This document shows, piece after piece, positions 20,902-29,493 of a stretch of 64,000 nucleotides of DNA. A model generated the notes under the pieces. It ran no database searches. It was not told the origin of the DNA and saw nothing but the letters and a program-made list of their open reading frames with translations. Made by a program: the position numbers and the translations under genes. Numbering within the stretch: the stretch's first letter is position 1; every line of letters starts with the position of its first letter. This stretch comes from Nonomuraea indica (GTDB taxonomy: Bacteria; Actinomycetota; Actinomycetes; Streptosporangiales; Streptosporangiaceae): the NCBI RefSeq assembly GCF_002850745.1, contig NZ_PJOK01000064.1:62001-126000 (forward strand), written 5' to 3'.

Positions 20902-23055
20902 ATGAACGTGAACCCGCTGACCACCAGTGCGTTCGACCTTCCCGAGCACCTCTCCCCCAAGGCCGACGCGGCGCTGATCGGCGGTGACGAGCGGCACTTC
21001 GCGGCCATCGCGGAGAGCCTCGAACAGGCGATCGCCGACCTGTCCGACCGCCTCGACGCCGAGCGCAGGTCGCCCGGCGGAAAGGGCCGGCAGGCGATGG
21101 ACCGGGACATGGAGATCCACCGGCTGACCGCTCGCCTGCGCGCCCTGCGTCGCTTCGGCCTGGACCTGTGCCTCGGACGCATGGTCGGCGCGGACGATCC
21201 CGAGCCCGTGTACGTCGGACGCCTCGGCCTCACGGACAGGGCGGGCCGCCGGCTGCTGCTCGACTGGCGCTCCCCCGCGGCGGAGCCGTTCTTCGGAGCG
21301 ACCCACGCCAACCCGATGGGGCTGGCGAGCCGCCGCAGGTATCGCTGGGCCCGCGGCCGGATCAACGACTACTGGGACGAGGTGTTCGTCCAGGACGGGT
21401 TCGACGGGCACGCCGCGCTCGACGACCAGTCCGCCTTCATCGCCAGCCTGGGCGGCGACCGGTCGCCCAGGATGTGGGACGTGCTCGGCACCATCCAGGC
21501 CGACCAGGACGCCATCATCCGCGCGGGGTCCCGCGGCGCTCTCGTCGTCGACGGCGGCCCGGGGACGGGGAAGACCGTCGTCGCCCTGCACCGTTCCGCC
21601 TACCTCCTCTACTCCGACCCCCGCCTCGGGCACCACCGGGGCGGCGTGCTGTTCGTCGGCCCGCACCAGCCCTACCTGGCCTACGTCGCCGACGTCCTGC
21701 CCAGCCTCGGGGAGGAGGGCGTACAGACCTGCACCCTGCGGGACCTCGTGACCGAGGGAGCCGGAGCGACGGTCGAGACCGACCCGGACGTGGCCCGCCT
21801 GAAGTCGTCCGCGGACATGGTGAAGGCGATCGAGCCGGCCGTCAGGTTCTACGAGAACCCGCCCACCGAGGGGATGACGGTCTCGACCCACTGGTCGGAC
21901 GTCTGGTTGGGCGCCGACGACTGGGCCGAGGCGTTCGGAGCGGCCGAACCCGGCACCCCGCACAACGAGGCGCGCGACCAGATCTGGGAGGAACTGCTCA
22001 CGATCCTGGTGGACAAGCACGGCGGCGACGCGCCGGAGCACCTGCTCCGGCGGTCGCTGCTGCAGGACAGGGAGCTGCTCACGGCCTTCAACAGGGCGTG
22101 GCCGGTGATCGAGGCGGCCGACCTCGTGGGAGACCTGTGGTCGGTGCCCGCCTACCTGCGGATGTGCGCTCCGTGGCTCAGCGCCGACGAGGTTCGGCGG
22201 CTGCAACGCGCCGACCCCCAGGCCTGGACGGTGTCCGACCTGCCGCTCCTCGACGCGGCACGGCAGCGGCTCGGCGACCCGGAGGCGTCGCGGCGCAGGC
22301 GCCGCCATGAAGCCACTGTCGCCGCCGAGCGCGAGCGCATGGCGAGCGTGGTCGACAACCTGCTCGACGCCGATGACGACGGCGAGGGGGTGGTGACGAT
22401 GCTGCACGGCCAGGACATCCGGGACGCCCTGGTGGACGAGGCGGCGCTGCCCCGCGTCGAACCGGACCGGCTCGCCGGCCCGTTCGCGCACGTCGTCGTG
22501 GACGAGGCCCAGGAACTGACCGACGCGGAGTGGCAGATGCTGCTGCTTCGCTGCCCGTCCGGGAGCTTCACCGTCGTCGGGGACCGTGCCCAGGCCAGGC
22601 ACGGGTTCACGGAGTCGTGGCAGGAACGGCTCGGGCGGATCGGGCTCGACCGGATCAACCTGGCCTCCCTGAGCGTCAACTACCGGACGCCGGAGGAGAT
22701 CATGACCGAGGCCGAGCCGGTCATCCGGGCCGTGCTCCCGGACGCGAACGTGCCGACCTCCATCCGCAGCAGCGGAATCCCCGTCGAGCACGGGTCCGCC
22801 GCGGATCTGGGCTCGATCCTCGACTCCTGGCTCGCCGCCCACGCCGACGGGATCGCCTGCGTGATCGGCGACCCCACGTTCCGGGCGACGCCGCGCGTCC
22901 GGTCGCTCACCCCGGAACTGGCGAAGGGGCTCGAGTTCGACCTGGTCGTCCTCATCGACCCGGAGACGTTCGGCCAGGGCGTCGAAGGGGCGGTCGACCG
23001 CTACGTCGCCATGACCCGTGCGACCCGGCGGCTCGTCATCCTCACAAGCCCCTGA
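20902..23055 (+). CDS. helR: HelR, RNA polymerase recycling ATPase (rifamycin tolerance)
   Basis: 717 residues of the HelD-like superfamily-1 group. Walker A GGPGTGKT is at about residues 218-225, Walker B VVVDEAQE near 533, and C-terminal helicase motifs include SVNYRTPEEI and MTRATRRLVIL. The N-terminal coiled coil (AIAESLEQAIADLSDRLDAE) is the arm that enters the polymerase channel. HelR proteins displace rifamycins from RNA polymerase and recycle stalled enzyme. ATG 20902 with GGAGCAG upstream is preferred to GTG 20815. The rifamycin-associated element upstream is the usual signal for helR genes and strongly supports both identity and rifamycin induction. Confidence 0.93.
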   Translation: MNVNPLTTSAFDLPEHLSPKADAALIGGDERHFAAIAESLEQAIADLSDRLDAERRSPGGKGRQAMDRDMEIHRLTARLRALRRFGLDLCLGRMVGADDPEPVYVGRLGLTDRAGRRLLLDWRSPAAEPFFGATHANPMGLASRRRYRWARGRINDYWDEVFVQDGFDGHAALDDQSAFIASLGGDRSPRMWDVLGTIQADQDAIIRAGSRGALVVDGGPGTGKTVVALHRSAYLLYSDPRLGHHRGGVLFVGPHQPYLAYVADVLPSLGEEGVQTCTLRDLVTEGAGATVETDPDVARLKSSADMVKAIEPAVRFYENPPTEGMTVSTHWSDVWLGADDWAEAFGAAEPGTPHNEARDQIWEELLTILVDKHGGDAPEHLLRRSLLQDRELLTAFNRAWPVIEAADLVGDLWSVPAYLRMCAPWLSADEVRRLQRADPQAWTVSDLPLLDAARQRLGDPEASRRRRRHEATVAAERERMASVVDNLLDADDDGEGVVTMLHGQDIRDALVDEAALPRVEPDRLAGPFAHVVVDEAQELTDAEWQMLLLRCPSGSFTVVGDRAQARHGFTESWQERLGRIGLDRINLASLSVNYRTPEEIMTEAEPVIRAVLPDANVPTSIRSSGIPVEHGSAADLGSILDSWLAAHADGIACVIGDPTFRATPRVRSLTPELAKGLEFDLVVLIDPETFGQGVEGAVDRYVAMTRATRRLVILTSP

Positions 23056-23068
23056 CGCGCGACCGCGC

Positions 23069-23084
23069 GGCCCACTGGTGGGCC
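23069..23084. terminator. Stem GGCCCAC-TG-GTGGGCC between convergent genes
   Basis: Perfect 7-bp arms shortly after the helR stop, between convergent helR and the glycosyltransferase. No U-tract follows, as is common for actinobacterial terminators; assignment is tentative. Confidence 0.4.
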
Positions 23085-23144
23085 GGCCCCGCATCCGTAC
23101 GCCGTGGCGTCCGTACCGGACGAGCGGCATCCGTGAGAGCCGGC

Positions 23145-24485
23145 CTAGTGGGCCGGGGTGAACGTGGTGCGTATCTGGTCCCACATGCGCTCCGCGGCCG
23201 CTTTCCTGCCGTCGCCGCTCCGGATGGTCGCGGCCAGGTCCCGGGCGTGGCGCCGGTAGGAAGGCGTACCGAGCACGGTCCGGATGGCCTTCCTGATCAG
23301 CGGGGCTCGCCAGCGCCGTGCCGGGATCCTGATCCCGGCGCCGCGCCCGGCCACGTGGTCGAGGTTGATCTGCTGCTCGACCTGCATGGCGACGCCGACG
23401 ATCGGGGTGCCGGCGGCGAGGGCGGTCTGCACGGTGCCCTGGCCTCCGTGGCTGACCACGAGGTCGGCGAGCGCGTTCACGGCCGGTGCGGGCACGAACG
23501 CGTCGGTGATGACGATGCCGGGCCGCTCGACCGCCTGCGCCCGCGCCTCCTCGAGCGGGCAGACCGACGGCGAGGCGAGGATCACGGCGTTCCAGGGGTC
23601 GTCGGCGCGGCCGCCGATGGCCCGGACCGCCTCCAGGAAGGCGTCCTTCGTTCCCGAGCTGCCCATCGTGCAGAAGATCTTGGGGAGGTGGCCGTCGGAC
23701 GTCAGGACGGACTGGATCGCGGGGTCCAGCGTCGCCGGCCCGTCTCCCGGGGCAGCTGAAGCTCCCGGGGCGAAGAGCGGGCCGGTGATCGCCATGTGCT
23801 CGGGGATCACGCAATCGGCGTAGAAGTCGGGCAGATCGTTGATGAGGGTGAGGTCGGCCCGCAGCATCTCGAAGATCGTCCTGGGCGGCTCGCCGGGCCA
23901 GCCGCACTGGGCGATCGCCTGACCCAGCCGATGCTGGGTGAATGCGCCGAGCCCGGTCTTCACGCCTGCCGGGATCATCCTGACGATCATCTCGCGGACG
24001 GGGCGGGGCAGCCTGGGGAGCACCGGGACCACGTCGGGAAGGTCCCGCAGGAGGCCGCCCGCCACGCTGGCCGGGTCCAGCGGGATCGGCAGGAAGCACA
24101 TCGTGCGGATGCCGAGCAGGCGGGCGGCGATGTTGCCGAACGGCCAGAACCCGTGCAGGACCACGTCGGGCCGCAGGGTCTCCAGCGCCTCCCGCTCGCC
24201 TTCGATGAGCTCCCGTGCCAGGGCCGCGGACCCGACGATCTCGGGCGGGTCCCATTGCAGGTCGTGGGCGATGCTGCGCCCTTCGAGCCGGGGCGCGCAG
24301 TGCGTGATGTCGAAGCCGGCCTGCCGGATCATCGGCTCGAACCGGCTGCCGTGCGACAGGAACGTGATGTCCAGGTGCCAGCCGTCGGGGCTGGACTCCC
24401 GCAGCCCTCTGGCGAGTTCGACCGCGCGGGTCGCCTCACCGGCGTCCTGGAGCGCCACCGCGATGGCCATCCGAAAACTGATCAT
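23145..24485 (-). CDS. GT1 family UDP-glycosyltransferase (macrolide-type)
   Basis: 446 residues with a GT-B fold. The N-terminal acceptor domain starts IAVALQDAGEATRAVELARG, and the donor-binding C-terminal domain carries LVVSHGGQGTVQTALAAGTP then IVGVAMQVEQQINLDHV, the GT1 nucleotide-sugar motif. Relatives glycosylate macrolides, flavonoids and other small aromatics; some glycosylate rifamycins. Two ATG codons (24485 and 24470) are possible; there is no strong Shine-Dalgarno and the operator ends 4 bases upstream, so the transcript may be nearly leaderless. The TetR gene immediately upstream and the perfect palindrome between them imply substrate-inducible expression. It is convergent with helR, a suggestive but unproven link. 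Confidence 0.85.
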   Translation of the reverse strand: MISFRMAIAVALQDAGEATRAVELARGLRESSPDGWHLDITFLSHGSRFEPMIRQAGFDITHCAPRLEGRSIAHDLQWDPPEIVGSAALARELIEGEREALETLRPDVVLHGFWPFGNIAARLLGIRTMCFLPIPLDPASVAGGLLRDLPDVVPVLPRLPRPVREMIVRMIPAGVKTGLGAFTQHRLGQAIAQCGWPGEPPRTIFEMLRADLTLINDLPDFYADCVIPEHMAITGPLFAPGASAAPGDGPATLDPAIQSVLTSDGHLPKIFCTMGSSGTKDAFLEAVRAIGGRADDPWNAVILASPSVCPLEEARAQAVERPGIVITDAFVPAPAVNALADLVVSHGGQGTVQTALAAGTPIVGVAMQVEQQINLDHVAGRGAGIRIPARRWRAPLIRKAIRTVLGTPSYRRHARDLAATIRSGDGRKAAAERMWDQIRTTFTPAH

Positions 24486-24489
24486 GCCC

Positions 24490-24524
24490 GCATATTACGC
24501 TACAGAGTCCGTAGCGTAATATGC
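24490..24524. promoter_or_regulatory. Perfect palindromic operator, 14-bp arms
   Basis: GCATATTACGCTAC (24490-24503) and GTAGCGTAATATGC (24511-24524) are exact reverse complements separated by 7 bases. The site fills the 48-bp gap between the TetR stop and the glycosyltransferase start and so should control the glycosyltransferase. Confidence 0.85.
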
Positions 24525-24533
24525 GCGGCGGTG

Positions 24534-25145
24534 CTAGCCGGGCGGCCTCCGGGCGACCAGGGGCAGTGCCAGGGCCACGACCGCCCGAGCCCACTCCTCG
24601 TCCACGCCGCCCTCGATCGCGAAGCGCGCGAAATATGAGCCGAACAGCAGGTCGCCCACCCGGCGGTAGTCGGCGTCCGGACGCAGCTCGCCGGCGGCCA
24701 CACCGTCCTGGAACACGCGGTGCAGCAGCTCCAGCCGAGGCGCCAGCACGCACTGCCGGAACGTCTCGGCGAACTCCGGATCCTCGGCCTCCAGGAACAA
24801 CGTCGCCACCACCCGCAGCCCCACGCTCTCCACCCCCTGCCGGAACTGTTCGAGCAGCACCACCAGCCGGTCGGCGGTCGGCAGCAGCGGTGAGGGCTCG
24901 GGCAGCTCGGCCACGGACCGCAGGGAGGCGTGCAGCAACTCACGGCGATTGCGATAGCGGCGATAGATGGTCGTCTTCGCGACCCCGGAGTATTCCGCGA
25001 CCCCCTCGACCGTCACCCTGGCGGGCCCGCGCTCGGCCAGCAGTCTCAGCGCGGCGGCGGTGATCGCCCGGTCGGCCTCGCCGCTGCGCGGACGCCCCGC
25101 GGAAGAGGTCTTCGTCGGCACGCGATCGTCATTCGGCTCGCTCAT
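24534..25145 (-). CDS. TetR-family repressor of the glycosyltransferase
   Basis: 203 residues from ATG 25145 (GGGGG upstream). After a disordered N-terminus the HTH reads AITAAALRLLAERGPARVTV, EGVAEYSGVAKTTIYRRYRN, followed by a TetR_C ligand domain with LFLEAEDPEF and LFGSYFARFAIEGG. It precedes the glycosyltransferase on the same strand, and the 14-bp-arm palindrome between them is the obvious site. A GlxA-type regulator lies 29 bp upstream, so read-through could couple the three genes. Confidence 0.87.
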   Translation of the reverse strand: MSEPNDDRVPTKTSSAGRPRSGEADRAITAAALRLLAERGPARVTVEGVAEYSGVAKTTIYRRYRNRRELLHASLRSVAELPEPSPLLPTADRLVVLLEQFRQGVESVGLRVVATLFLEAEDPEFAETFRQCVLAPRLELLHRVFQDGVAAGELRPDADYRRVGDLLFGSYFARFAIEGGVDEEWARAVVALALPLVARRPPG

Positions 25146-25174
25146 GCCCCCGAGAGCATAGCGGGCGAACGCCG

Positions 25175-26167
25175 TCACCCCCTGGTGCGTCGCCCGCCGT
25201 CGTCCGCGCCGTCGTCCGCGCCGGGTCCGGTCCATGAGCGGAAGGTGCGGCGGTAGGTGTCCGGGGGTACGCCGACCGTGCGGTTGAAGTGCCTGCGCAG
25301 TGTCGTGGCGGTGCCCATGCCGGTGGCCGTGGCGATGGCCTCGACGCTGTCGTCGGTGGTCTCCAGCAGCTCCTGGGCGTGGCGGATCCGCTGGGTCAGC
25401 AGCCACTGCAGCGGGGTGGTGCCGGTCACCGACCTGAAGTGCCGGCCCAGGTTGCGCGAGCTCATCCGCGCCTGGCGGGCCAGGTCCTCCACGGTCAGCG
25501 GCTGGTCCAGCCGTGCGATCACCCAGGGGAACAGGTCGGCGAGCGGGTGGTTGTCCGGGGCGGGCACCGGGGTGGTGACGAACTGCGCCTGGCCGCCGTC
25601 CCGGTGCGGCGGCACGACCAGGCGGCGGGCGGCCGCGTTGGCGACCGAGGACCCGTGGTCACGACGGATCAGGTGCAGGCACAGGTCCATGGCGGCGGAC
25701 TTGCCGGCGGAGGTGAGCACGCTGCCGTTGTCGACGTACAGGACGTCCGGGTCGACGTTCACCCGGGGATAGCGGGCGGCCAGGGCTTCGGCGTGCACCC
25801 AGTGCGTGGTGGCGCGCTTCCCGTCCAGCAGCCCGGCTGCGGCCAGCACGAACACGCCGGTGCAGAGGGAGGCCACGCGTGCGCCGGCCTCGTGGGCCGC
25901 GCGCACCGCGTCGACGAGGTCGGCGGGTGGATCCACCTCGACGTCGGCCCAGCCCGGGACGATCACGGTGTGGGCGCGTGGGAGGTGGTCGAGGCCGTGG
26001 TCGGGCTCCAGCCGGAACCGGCCGACCCGCACGGCGCGCGGCCCGCAGAGGACGACGCTGTACCAGGGATCGGCCACGCCGGTCGGATCGGTCCCGAAGA
26101 CCTCGTACGCCAGGGACAGCTCGAAGTGCAGCATCCCGTCCGTGACGGCCAACGCGAGAGTAGCCAT
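25175..26167 (-). CDS. GlxA-family AraC-type regulator (DJ-1/PfpI domain plus AraC HTH)
   Basis: 330 residues. The N-terminal ~170 residues form a DJ-1/PfpI-like domain with the nucleophile-elbow motif ASLCTGVFVLAAAGLLDGKR; the C-terminus is an AraC double HTH (LTVEDLARQARMSSRNLGRH, TPLQWLLTQRIRHAQELL, AIATATGMGTATTLRRHF). Such regulators usually activate a divergent metabolic gene. The ATG is at 26165-26167, and the first base of the TGTCCGGAA operator arm overlaps it, implying a leaderless or very short-leader transcript and autoregulation. Divergent gene: saccharopine-dehydrogenase-like protein. Confidence 0.88.
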   Translation of the reverse strand: MATLALAVTDGMLHFELSLAYEVFGTDPTGVADPWYSVVLCGPRAVRVGRFRLEPDHGLDHLPRAHTVIVPGWADVEVDPPADLVDAVRAAHEAGARVASLCTGVFVLAAAGLLDGKRATTHWVHAEALAARYPRVNVDPDVLYVDNGSVLTSAGKSAAMDLCLHLIRRDHGSSVANAAARRLVVPPHRDGGQAQFVTTPVPAPDNHPLADLFPWVIARLDQPLTVEDLARQARMSSRNLGRHFRSVTGTTPLQWLLTQRIRHAQELLETTDDSVEAIATATGMGTATTLRRHFNRTVGVPPDTYRRTFRSWTGPGADDGADDGGRRTRG

Positions 26168-26201
26168 GTCCGGAATTGTACGGTACCTGGCGTTCCGGAC
26201 A
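26167..26201. promoter_or_regulatory. Operator TGTCCGGAA-N17-TTCCGGACA
   Basis: Perfect 9-bp arms (26167-26175, 26193-26201). The left arm begins on the first base of the GlxA-type regulator's ATG, so binding would block that promoter or start; the right arm faces the divergent oxidoreductase gene. Confidence 0.75.
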
Positions 26202-26277
26202 CTCGTGGCGGGCGCCGGCCCCTGTCAGGATGTTCGCGACGGACCGCAGCAGACCATGTGAGCTGGGAGAACGACCT

Positions 26278-27306
26278 ATGGGATCAGAGCAGGCCGTGAC
26301 GGTGTTCGGCGCGTACGGGCACACCGGGCGCTTCGTGGTGGCGCAGCTGAGGGATCGCGGGTTCGCCCCGATCCTGTCCGGGCGCGACGCCGACAAGCTG
26401 AAGCTGCTGGCGTCCGAAACCGGACTGGAGGACCGTGCGGCGTCGGTCGATGACCCGGCCTCGCTCGACCGCGCACTGGCCGGCGCGGCGGCAGTGATCA
26501 ACTGTGCCGGGCCGTTCGCCACGACGGCCGCCCCGGTGATCGAGGCGGCGCTCCGCGCGGGGATCCCGTACGTGGACGTGGCGGCCGAGATCGAGGCCAA
26601 CGCCGACACGTTCACGCACTTCAGCGACCGCGCCCGCGCCGCGGGAGCGGTGATCGTCCCCGCGATGGCCTTCTACGGCGGTCTCGGCGACCTGCTGACC
26701 ACCGCCGCGATGGGCGACTGGACGGCGGCCGACGAGGCGCACATCGCGTACGGGCTGAGCAGCTGGCACCCCACGGCCGGGACCCGGGCCGCGGGCGCGG
26801 TCTCCCGCCAACGGCGGGACGGCCGGCGCGTCCGTTACGCGAACGGCCGGCTGGAGTACCGCCACGACGACCCGCCGACCCTGGAGTGGCCCTTCCCCGA
26901 CCCGATGGGGCCCCGGGCCGTCATCGGGGAGTTCTCGATGGCCGACATCGTCACCGTGCCCAGCCACCTGGCCATCCCCGAGGTGCGCACCTACATGACG
27001 GTCGAGGCGGCCAAGGACGTCCTGACCCCGGACACGCCGACGCCGGTCCCGGCCGACGAGCTGGGGCGGTCGGCGCAGACCTTCCTCGTCGACGTCGTCG
27101 TGCGCCTCGGCGGCAGCGAACGGCGCGCCGTGGCGAGGGGGCAGGACATCTACGCCGTCACCGCGCCGCTCGTGGTGGAGGCGGTCGACCGCATCCTGAC
27201 GGGGCGGACGCGGACGGTCGGCGTCGCCTCCGCCGGTGAGATCTTCGACGCGCCCGACTTCCTCCGCGCGATGTCCTCGCACATGTCCCTGGACCTGCGT
27301 TCCTGA
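26278..27306 (+). CDS. Saccharopine dehydrogenase-like NAD(P)-binding protein
   Basis: 342 residues from ATG 26278 behind GGGAGA. The N-terminal Rossmann motif VTVFGAYGHTGRFVVAQLRD and the pattern VINCAGPFATTAAPVIEAAL, GIPYVDVAAE are characteristic of the saccharopine-dehydrogenase/trans-acting enoyl reductase group. The C-terminal substrate domain contains GLGDLLTTAAMGDW. Family members include true amino-acid dehydrogenases and lipid enoyl reductases; the substrate is not evident. The divergent GlxA-type regulator and its operator suggest inducible catabolic use. Confidence 0.82.
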   Translation: MGSEQAVTVFGAYGHTGRFVVAQLRDRGFAPILSGRDADKLKLLASETGLEDRAASVDDPASLDRALAGAAAVINCAGPFATTAAPVIEAALRAGIPYVDVAAEIEANADTFTHFSDRARAAGAVIVPAMAFYGGLGDLLTTAAMGDWTAADEAHIAYGLSSWHPTAGTRAAGAVSRQRRDGRRVRYANGRLEYRHDDPPTLEWPFPDPMGPRAVIGEFSMADIVTVPSHLAIPEVRTYMTVEAAKDVLTPDTPTPVPADELGRSAQTFLVDVVVRLGGSERRAVARGQDIYAVTAPLVVEAVDRILTGRTRTVGVASAGEIFDAPDFLRAMSSHMSLDLRS

Positions 27307-27386
27307 CGGCACGTCCGGCGCGGGAGCCGTACGGGCGCCGGGCGGATCGCCTCTCCCGCGCACTCCTCCGGCAGGCGCATGCCGTG

Positions 27387-28001
27387 TCACATCGCCCGCT
27401 CCGCCGCGTCTCCCGCGGGGCGCACTCCCGTCAGGGCGAGGGTGAGCAGCCGGCCGGCCTGGACCGCGCCGTCGGGTTCCCCCTCGACGGCCAGGCTGAT
27501 GGCGTTGACGAGGGTGAGCAGGTCGGTGATGGAGACGTCGGGCCGGGCGGCGCCCGCCTCGCGGGCATGGGCCAGCAGGTCCGCTCCCGCATTGATGATC
27601 ATGGTGTGGCAGCCGGCGCCCAGCGTGGGATCGCCGTCATGGGCTCCCCCCATCAGGGCGGCGGCCAGGCCCCGGTTGTGCGCGGCGTGCCTGGCGACGG
27701 CTCCCAGCCAGGTCGCCAGCGCGTGTCCGGGGTCGGGGTGGCCGGCCAGGTCGGCGGCGGTGGCGCACAGCGCCTCGACCTTGCCGCGGAAGACCGCCTC
27801 CAGCAGGTGCTGCCGGGAGGGGAAGTGCCGGTGCAGCGTGGCCGATCCGACGCCGGCGCGCCGGGCGATCTCCTCCAGGGACGCCTCGGCCCCGTGCTCG
27901 GCGATGGCATCGGCGGCCGCGGTCACGATGCGGTCGTGGTTGCGGCGCGCGTCCGCGCGTGTCGGTCGAGAGGGTGAGGTCGTACGGCTTGCCGGCGGCA
28001 T
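27387..28001 (-). CDS. TetR-family regulator
   Basis: 204 residues from ATG 28001, preceded by GGAGACC. HTH: RIVTAAADAIAEHGAEASLE, EIARRAGVGSATLHRHFPSR. The C-terminal domain has the ARHAAHNRGLAAALMGG region and MIINAGADLLAHAREAGAAR frequent in regulators of NmrA/SDR genes. It is divergent from the NmrA-type oxidoreductase; an inverted repeat at 28028-28075 lies between them. An upstream alternative start at 28097 would run through that repeat and is less likely. Confidence 0.86.
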   Translation of the reverse strand: MPPASRTTSPSRPTRADARRNHDRIVTAAADAIAEHGAEASLEEIARRAGVGSATLHRHFPSRQHLLEAVFRGKVEALCATAADLAGHPDPGHALATWLGAVARHAAHNRGLAAALMGGAHDGDPTLGAGCHTMIINAGADLLAHAREAGAARPDVSITDLLTLVNAISLAVEGEPDGAVQAGRLLTLALTGVRPAGDAAERAM

Positions 28002-28027
28002 GCGGTCTCCGGGTGGCTTGCACAAAC

Positions 28028-28075
28028 GGGGTGGTCCTCCATATCGTACTCCCCACAGAACCGGAGGGGCACCCC
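28028..28075. promoter_or_regulatory. Inverted repeat in TetR/NmrA divergent promoter
   Basis: GGGGTGGTCCTCC (28028-28040) and GGAGGGGCACCCC (28063-28075) are complementary at 11 of 13 positions. Between them is an AT-richer core (ATATCGTACT) suitable for a promoter. Confidence 0.5.
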
Positions 28076-28120
28076 AGTTAGGTGGGCGCCTCCGCATGCC
28101 TACTTGTCGGGAGACACTTC

Positions 28121-29035
28121 GTGAAGACGATCGTGGTGGTGGGGGCCACCGGCCTGCAGGGCCGGGCCGTGACGGCGCAGCTGCTCGCCGGCGGCTGGCG
28201 GGTACGGGCGGTGACGCGCCGGCCGGACGCCACGCCGGCCCGGGCGCTGGCCCAGGCGGGCGCCGAGCCCGTCCACGCCGAGATGGACGACGTCGCCTCG
28301 CTCGTCGCCGCAGCCGAGGGCGCCCACGGCCTGTTCAGCGTGCAACCCACCGTCGGCTCCCCCGGCACCCCATCGGGCTTCTCGGCCGAGGACGAGGTCC
28401 GCTGGGGTCGCAACGTCGCCGACGCGGCACACGCCGCCGGTGTGCGGCATCTGGTCTACGCCTCCCTCGCCGGCGCCGGCCGCCACGACACCGAGAAGCT
28501 GCCGCAGAACACCGTCAACAAGTGGCGGATCGAACAGCACATCAGGAGGCTCGGCCTGCCCGCCACCTTCCTGCGCCCGGTCTCCTTCATGGAGAACTAC
28601 ACCGGCGCCTACCACCTGCGCGACGGCGCCGTGGCCACCGCGTTCGCCGCCGACGTGCCCCAGCAGATCATGGCCGTCGACGACGTCGGCGCCTTCGCCG
28701 CACTGGCCTTCGCCCACCCGGGCGAATGGATCGGCCGCACGGTCGACCTGGCCGGGGACGAGCTGACCCCGCGCCGGATCGCCGCGGTCATCTCCGAGGC
28801 GATCGGCCGGACGCTGCCCTACGTCCAGATCCCGATCGAGGTGATCGCGCAGGCCGGCGAGGAGTTCGCCGTCGCCTACACCTGGCTCAACGAACGCGGC
28901 TACCGCGCCGACGTCGCCTTCACCCGCGCCCTCCACCCGGGCCTGATGGACCTGCGCACCTGGCTGGAGCGCACCGGAGCGGCCCGGATCGCCGCCTTCC
29001 CGGCCGCTCAGGACGCCGCCGGACAGCACCGGTGA
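28121..29035 (+). CDS. NmrA-family NAD(P)-binding oxidoreductase
   Basis: 304 residues from GTG 28121 with GGGAGA 6 bases upstream. It begins KTIVVVGATGLQGRAVTAQL, the glycine-rich NmrA motif, then RAVTRRPDATPARALAQAGA, the extended NADP-binding second strand, and TFLRPVSFMENYTGAYHLRD, typical of NmrA/HSCARG proteins. Family members are redox sensors or reductases such as triphenylmethane reductase. The TGA overlaps the GTG of the LLM remnant (GTGA), which implies the two were one operon. Controlled probably by the divergent TetR. Confidence 0.87.
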   Translation: MKTIVVVGATGLQGRAVTAQLLAGGWRVRAVTRRPDATPARALAQAGAEPVHAEMDDVASLVAAAEGAHGLFSVQPTVGSPGTPSGFSAEDEVRWGRNVADAAHAAGVRHLVYASLAGAGRHDTEKLPQNTVNKWRIEQHIRRLGLPATFLRPVSFMENYTGAYHLRDGAVATAFAADVPQQIMAVDDVGAFAALAFAHPGEWIGRTVDLAGDELTPRRIAAVISEAIGRTLPYVQIPIEVIAQAGEEFAVAYTWLNERGYRADVAFTRALHPGLMDLRTWLERTGAARIAAFPAAQDAAGQHR

Positions 29036-29493
29036 ACGCGCTCGGTCTGGGGCGGGTCGGCATCTGGGCGGGCGAGATGGACCGCTTACCCGCCTCCGTC
29101 GTGCGTCGGACGGCTGCCGCCGTCGAGGATCTCGGCTATCCGGCCCTGTGGTTCCCCGAGACGACCGGCCGCGAGGCGGTGGCCCAGGCCGCCCTGCTGC
29201 TGTCGGCCACCCGGCAGGCGGTCATCGCCACCGGCACCGCCAGCATCTACGCCCGCGACGCGACCAGCGCCGCGGCCGCGCAGACGCCGAATCCCTGGAC
29301 GGACGGCTGGTCGGCGCCCTGGTCGCCACCGGCGGGCCCGAGGACGTCGTCCGGCGGGTCCGAGGACGTCGTCCGGCGGGTCGGGGAGCATCTCGACGCC
29401 GGCGCGGACCACGTCAGCCTGCACGTGCTGACGGCCACGCCGGACGAGCCGCCACTGCGTCAATGGCGGGAGCTCGCCGCGCGGTTGCTGTGA
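29032..29493 (+). pseudogene. LLM-class F420-dependent oxidoreductase remnant with internal deletion
   Basis: A 153-codon frame that starts by GTGA overlap with the NmrA gene. Residues 1-83 match the N-terminus of LLM flavin/F420-dependent oxidoreductases (LGRVGIWAGEMDRLP, LGYPALWFPE, TASIYARDATS) and the last ~43 match the family C-terminus (DVVRRVGEHLDAGADHVSLH). The ~150 residues between are missing; intact members have ~290. Residues 84-109 read as nonsense, whereas the neighbouring frame there reads ESLDGRLVGALVATGGPEDV, the family sequence. A perfect 22-bp duplication at 29339-29382 brings the end back into frame. An active enzyme is unlikely because the barrel core is gone. Confidence 0.8.
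29339..29382 (+). repeat. Perfect 22-bp tandem duplication inside LLM remnant
   Basis: 29339-29360 and 29361-29382 are identical (CGAGGACGTCGTCCGGCGGG plus TC). The 22-bp insertion shifts the frame by one and compensates the frame change left by the upstream deletion. Confidence 0.92.

Noticed and set aside
20869..24255. 1128-codon bottom-strand frame over helR
   Set aside because: High-GC antisense shadow of helR and off-frame shadow of the glycosyltransferase; no family motifs.
23145..24485. Naming the glycosyltransferase a rifamycin glycosyltransferase (rgt)
   Set aside because: No rifamycin-associated element precedes it and GT1 acceptor specificity cannot be read from sequence by eye.
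27379..28080. Rightward frame preceding the LLM remnant's frame
   Set aside because: Antisense to the TetR gene at 27387-28001; the remnant really begins at the GTGA overlap at 29032.
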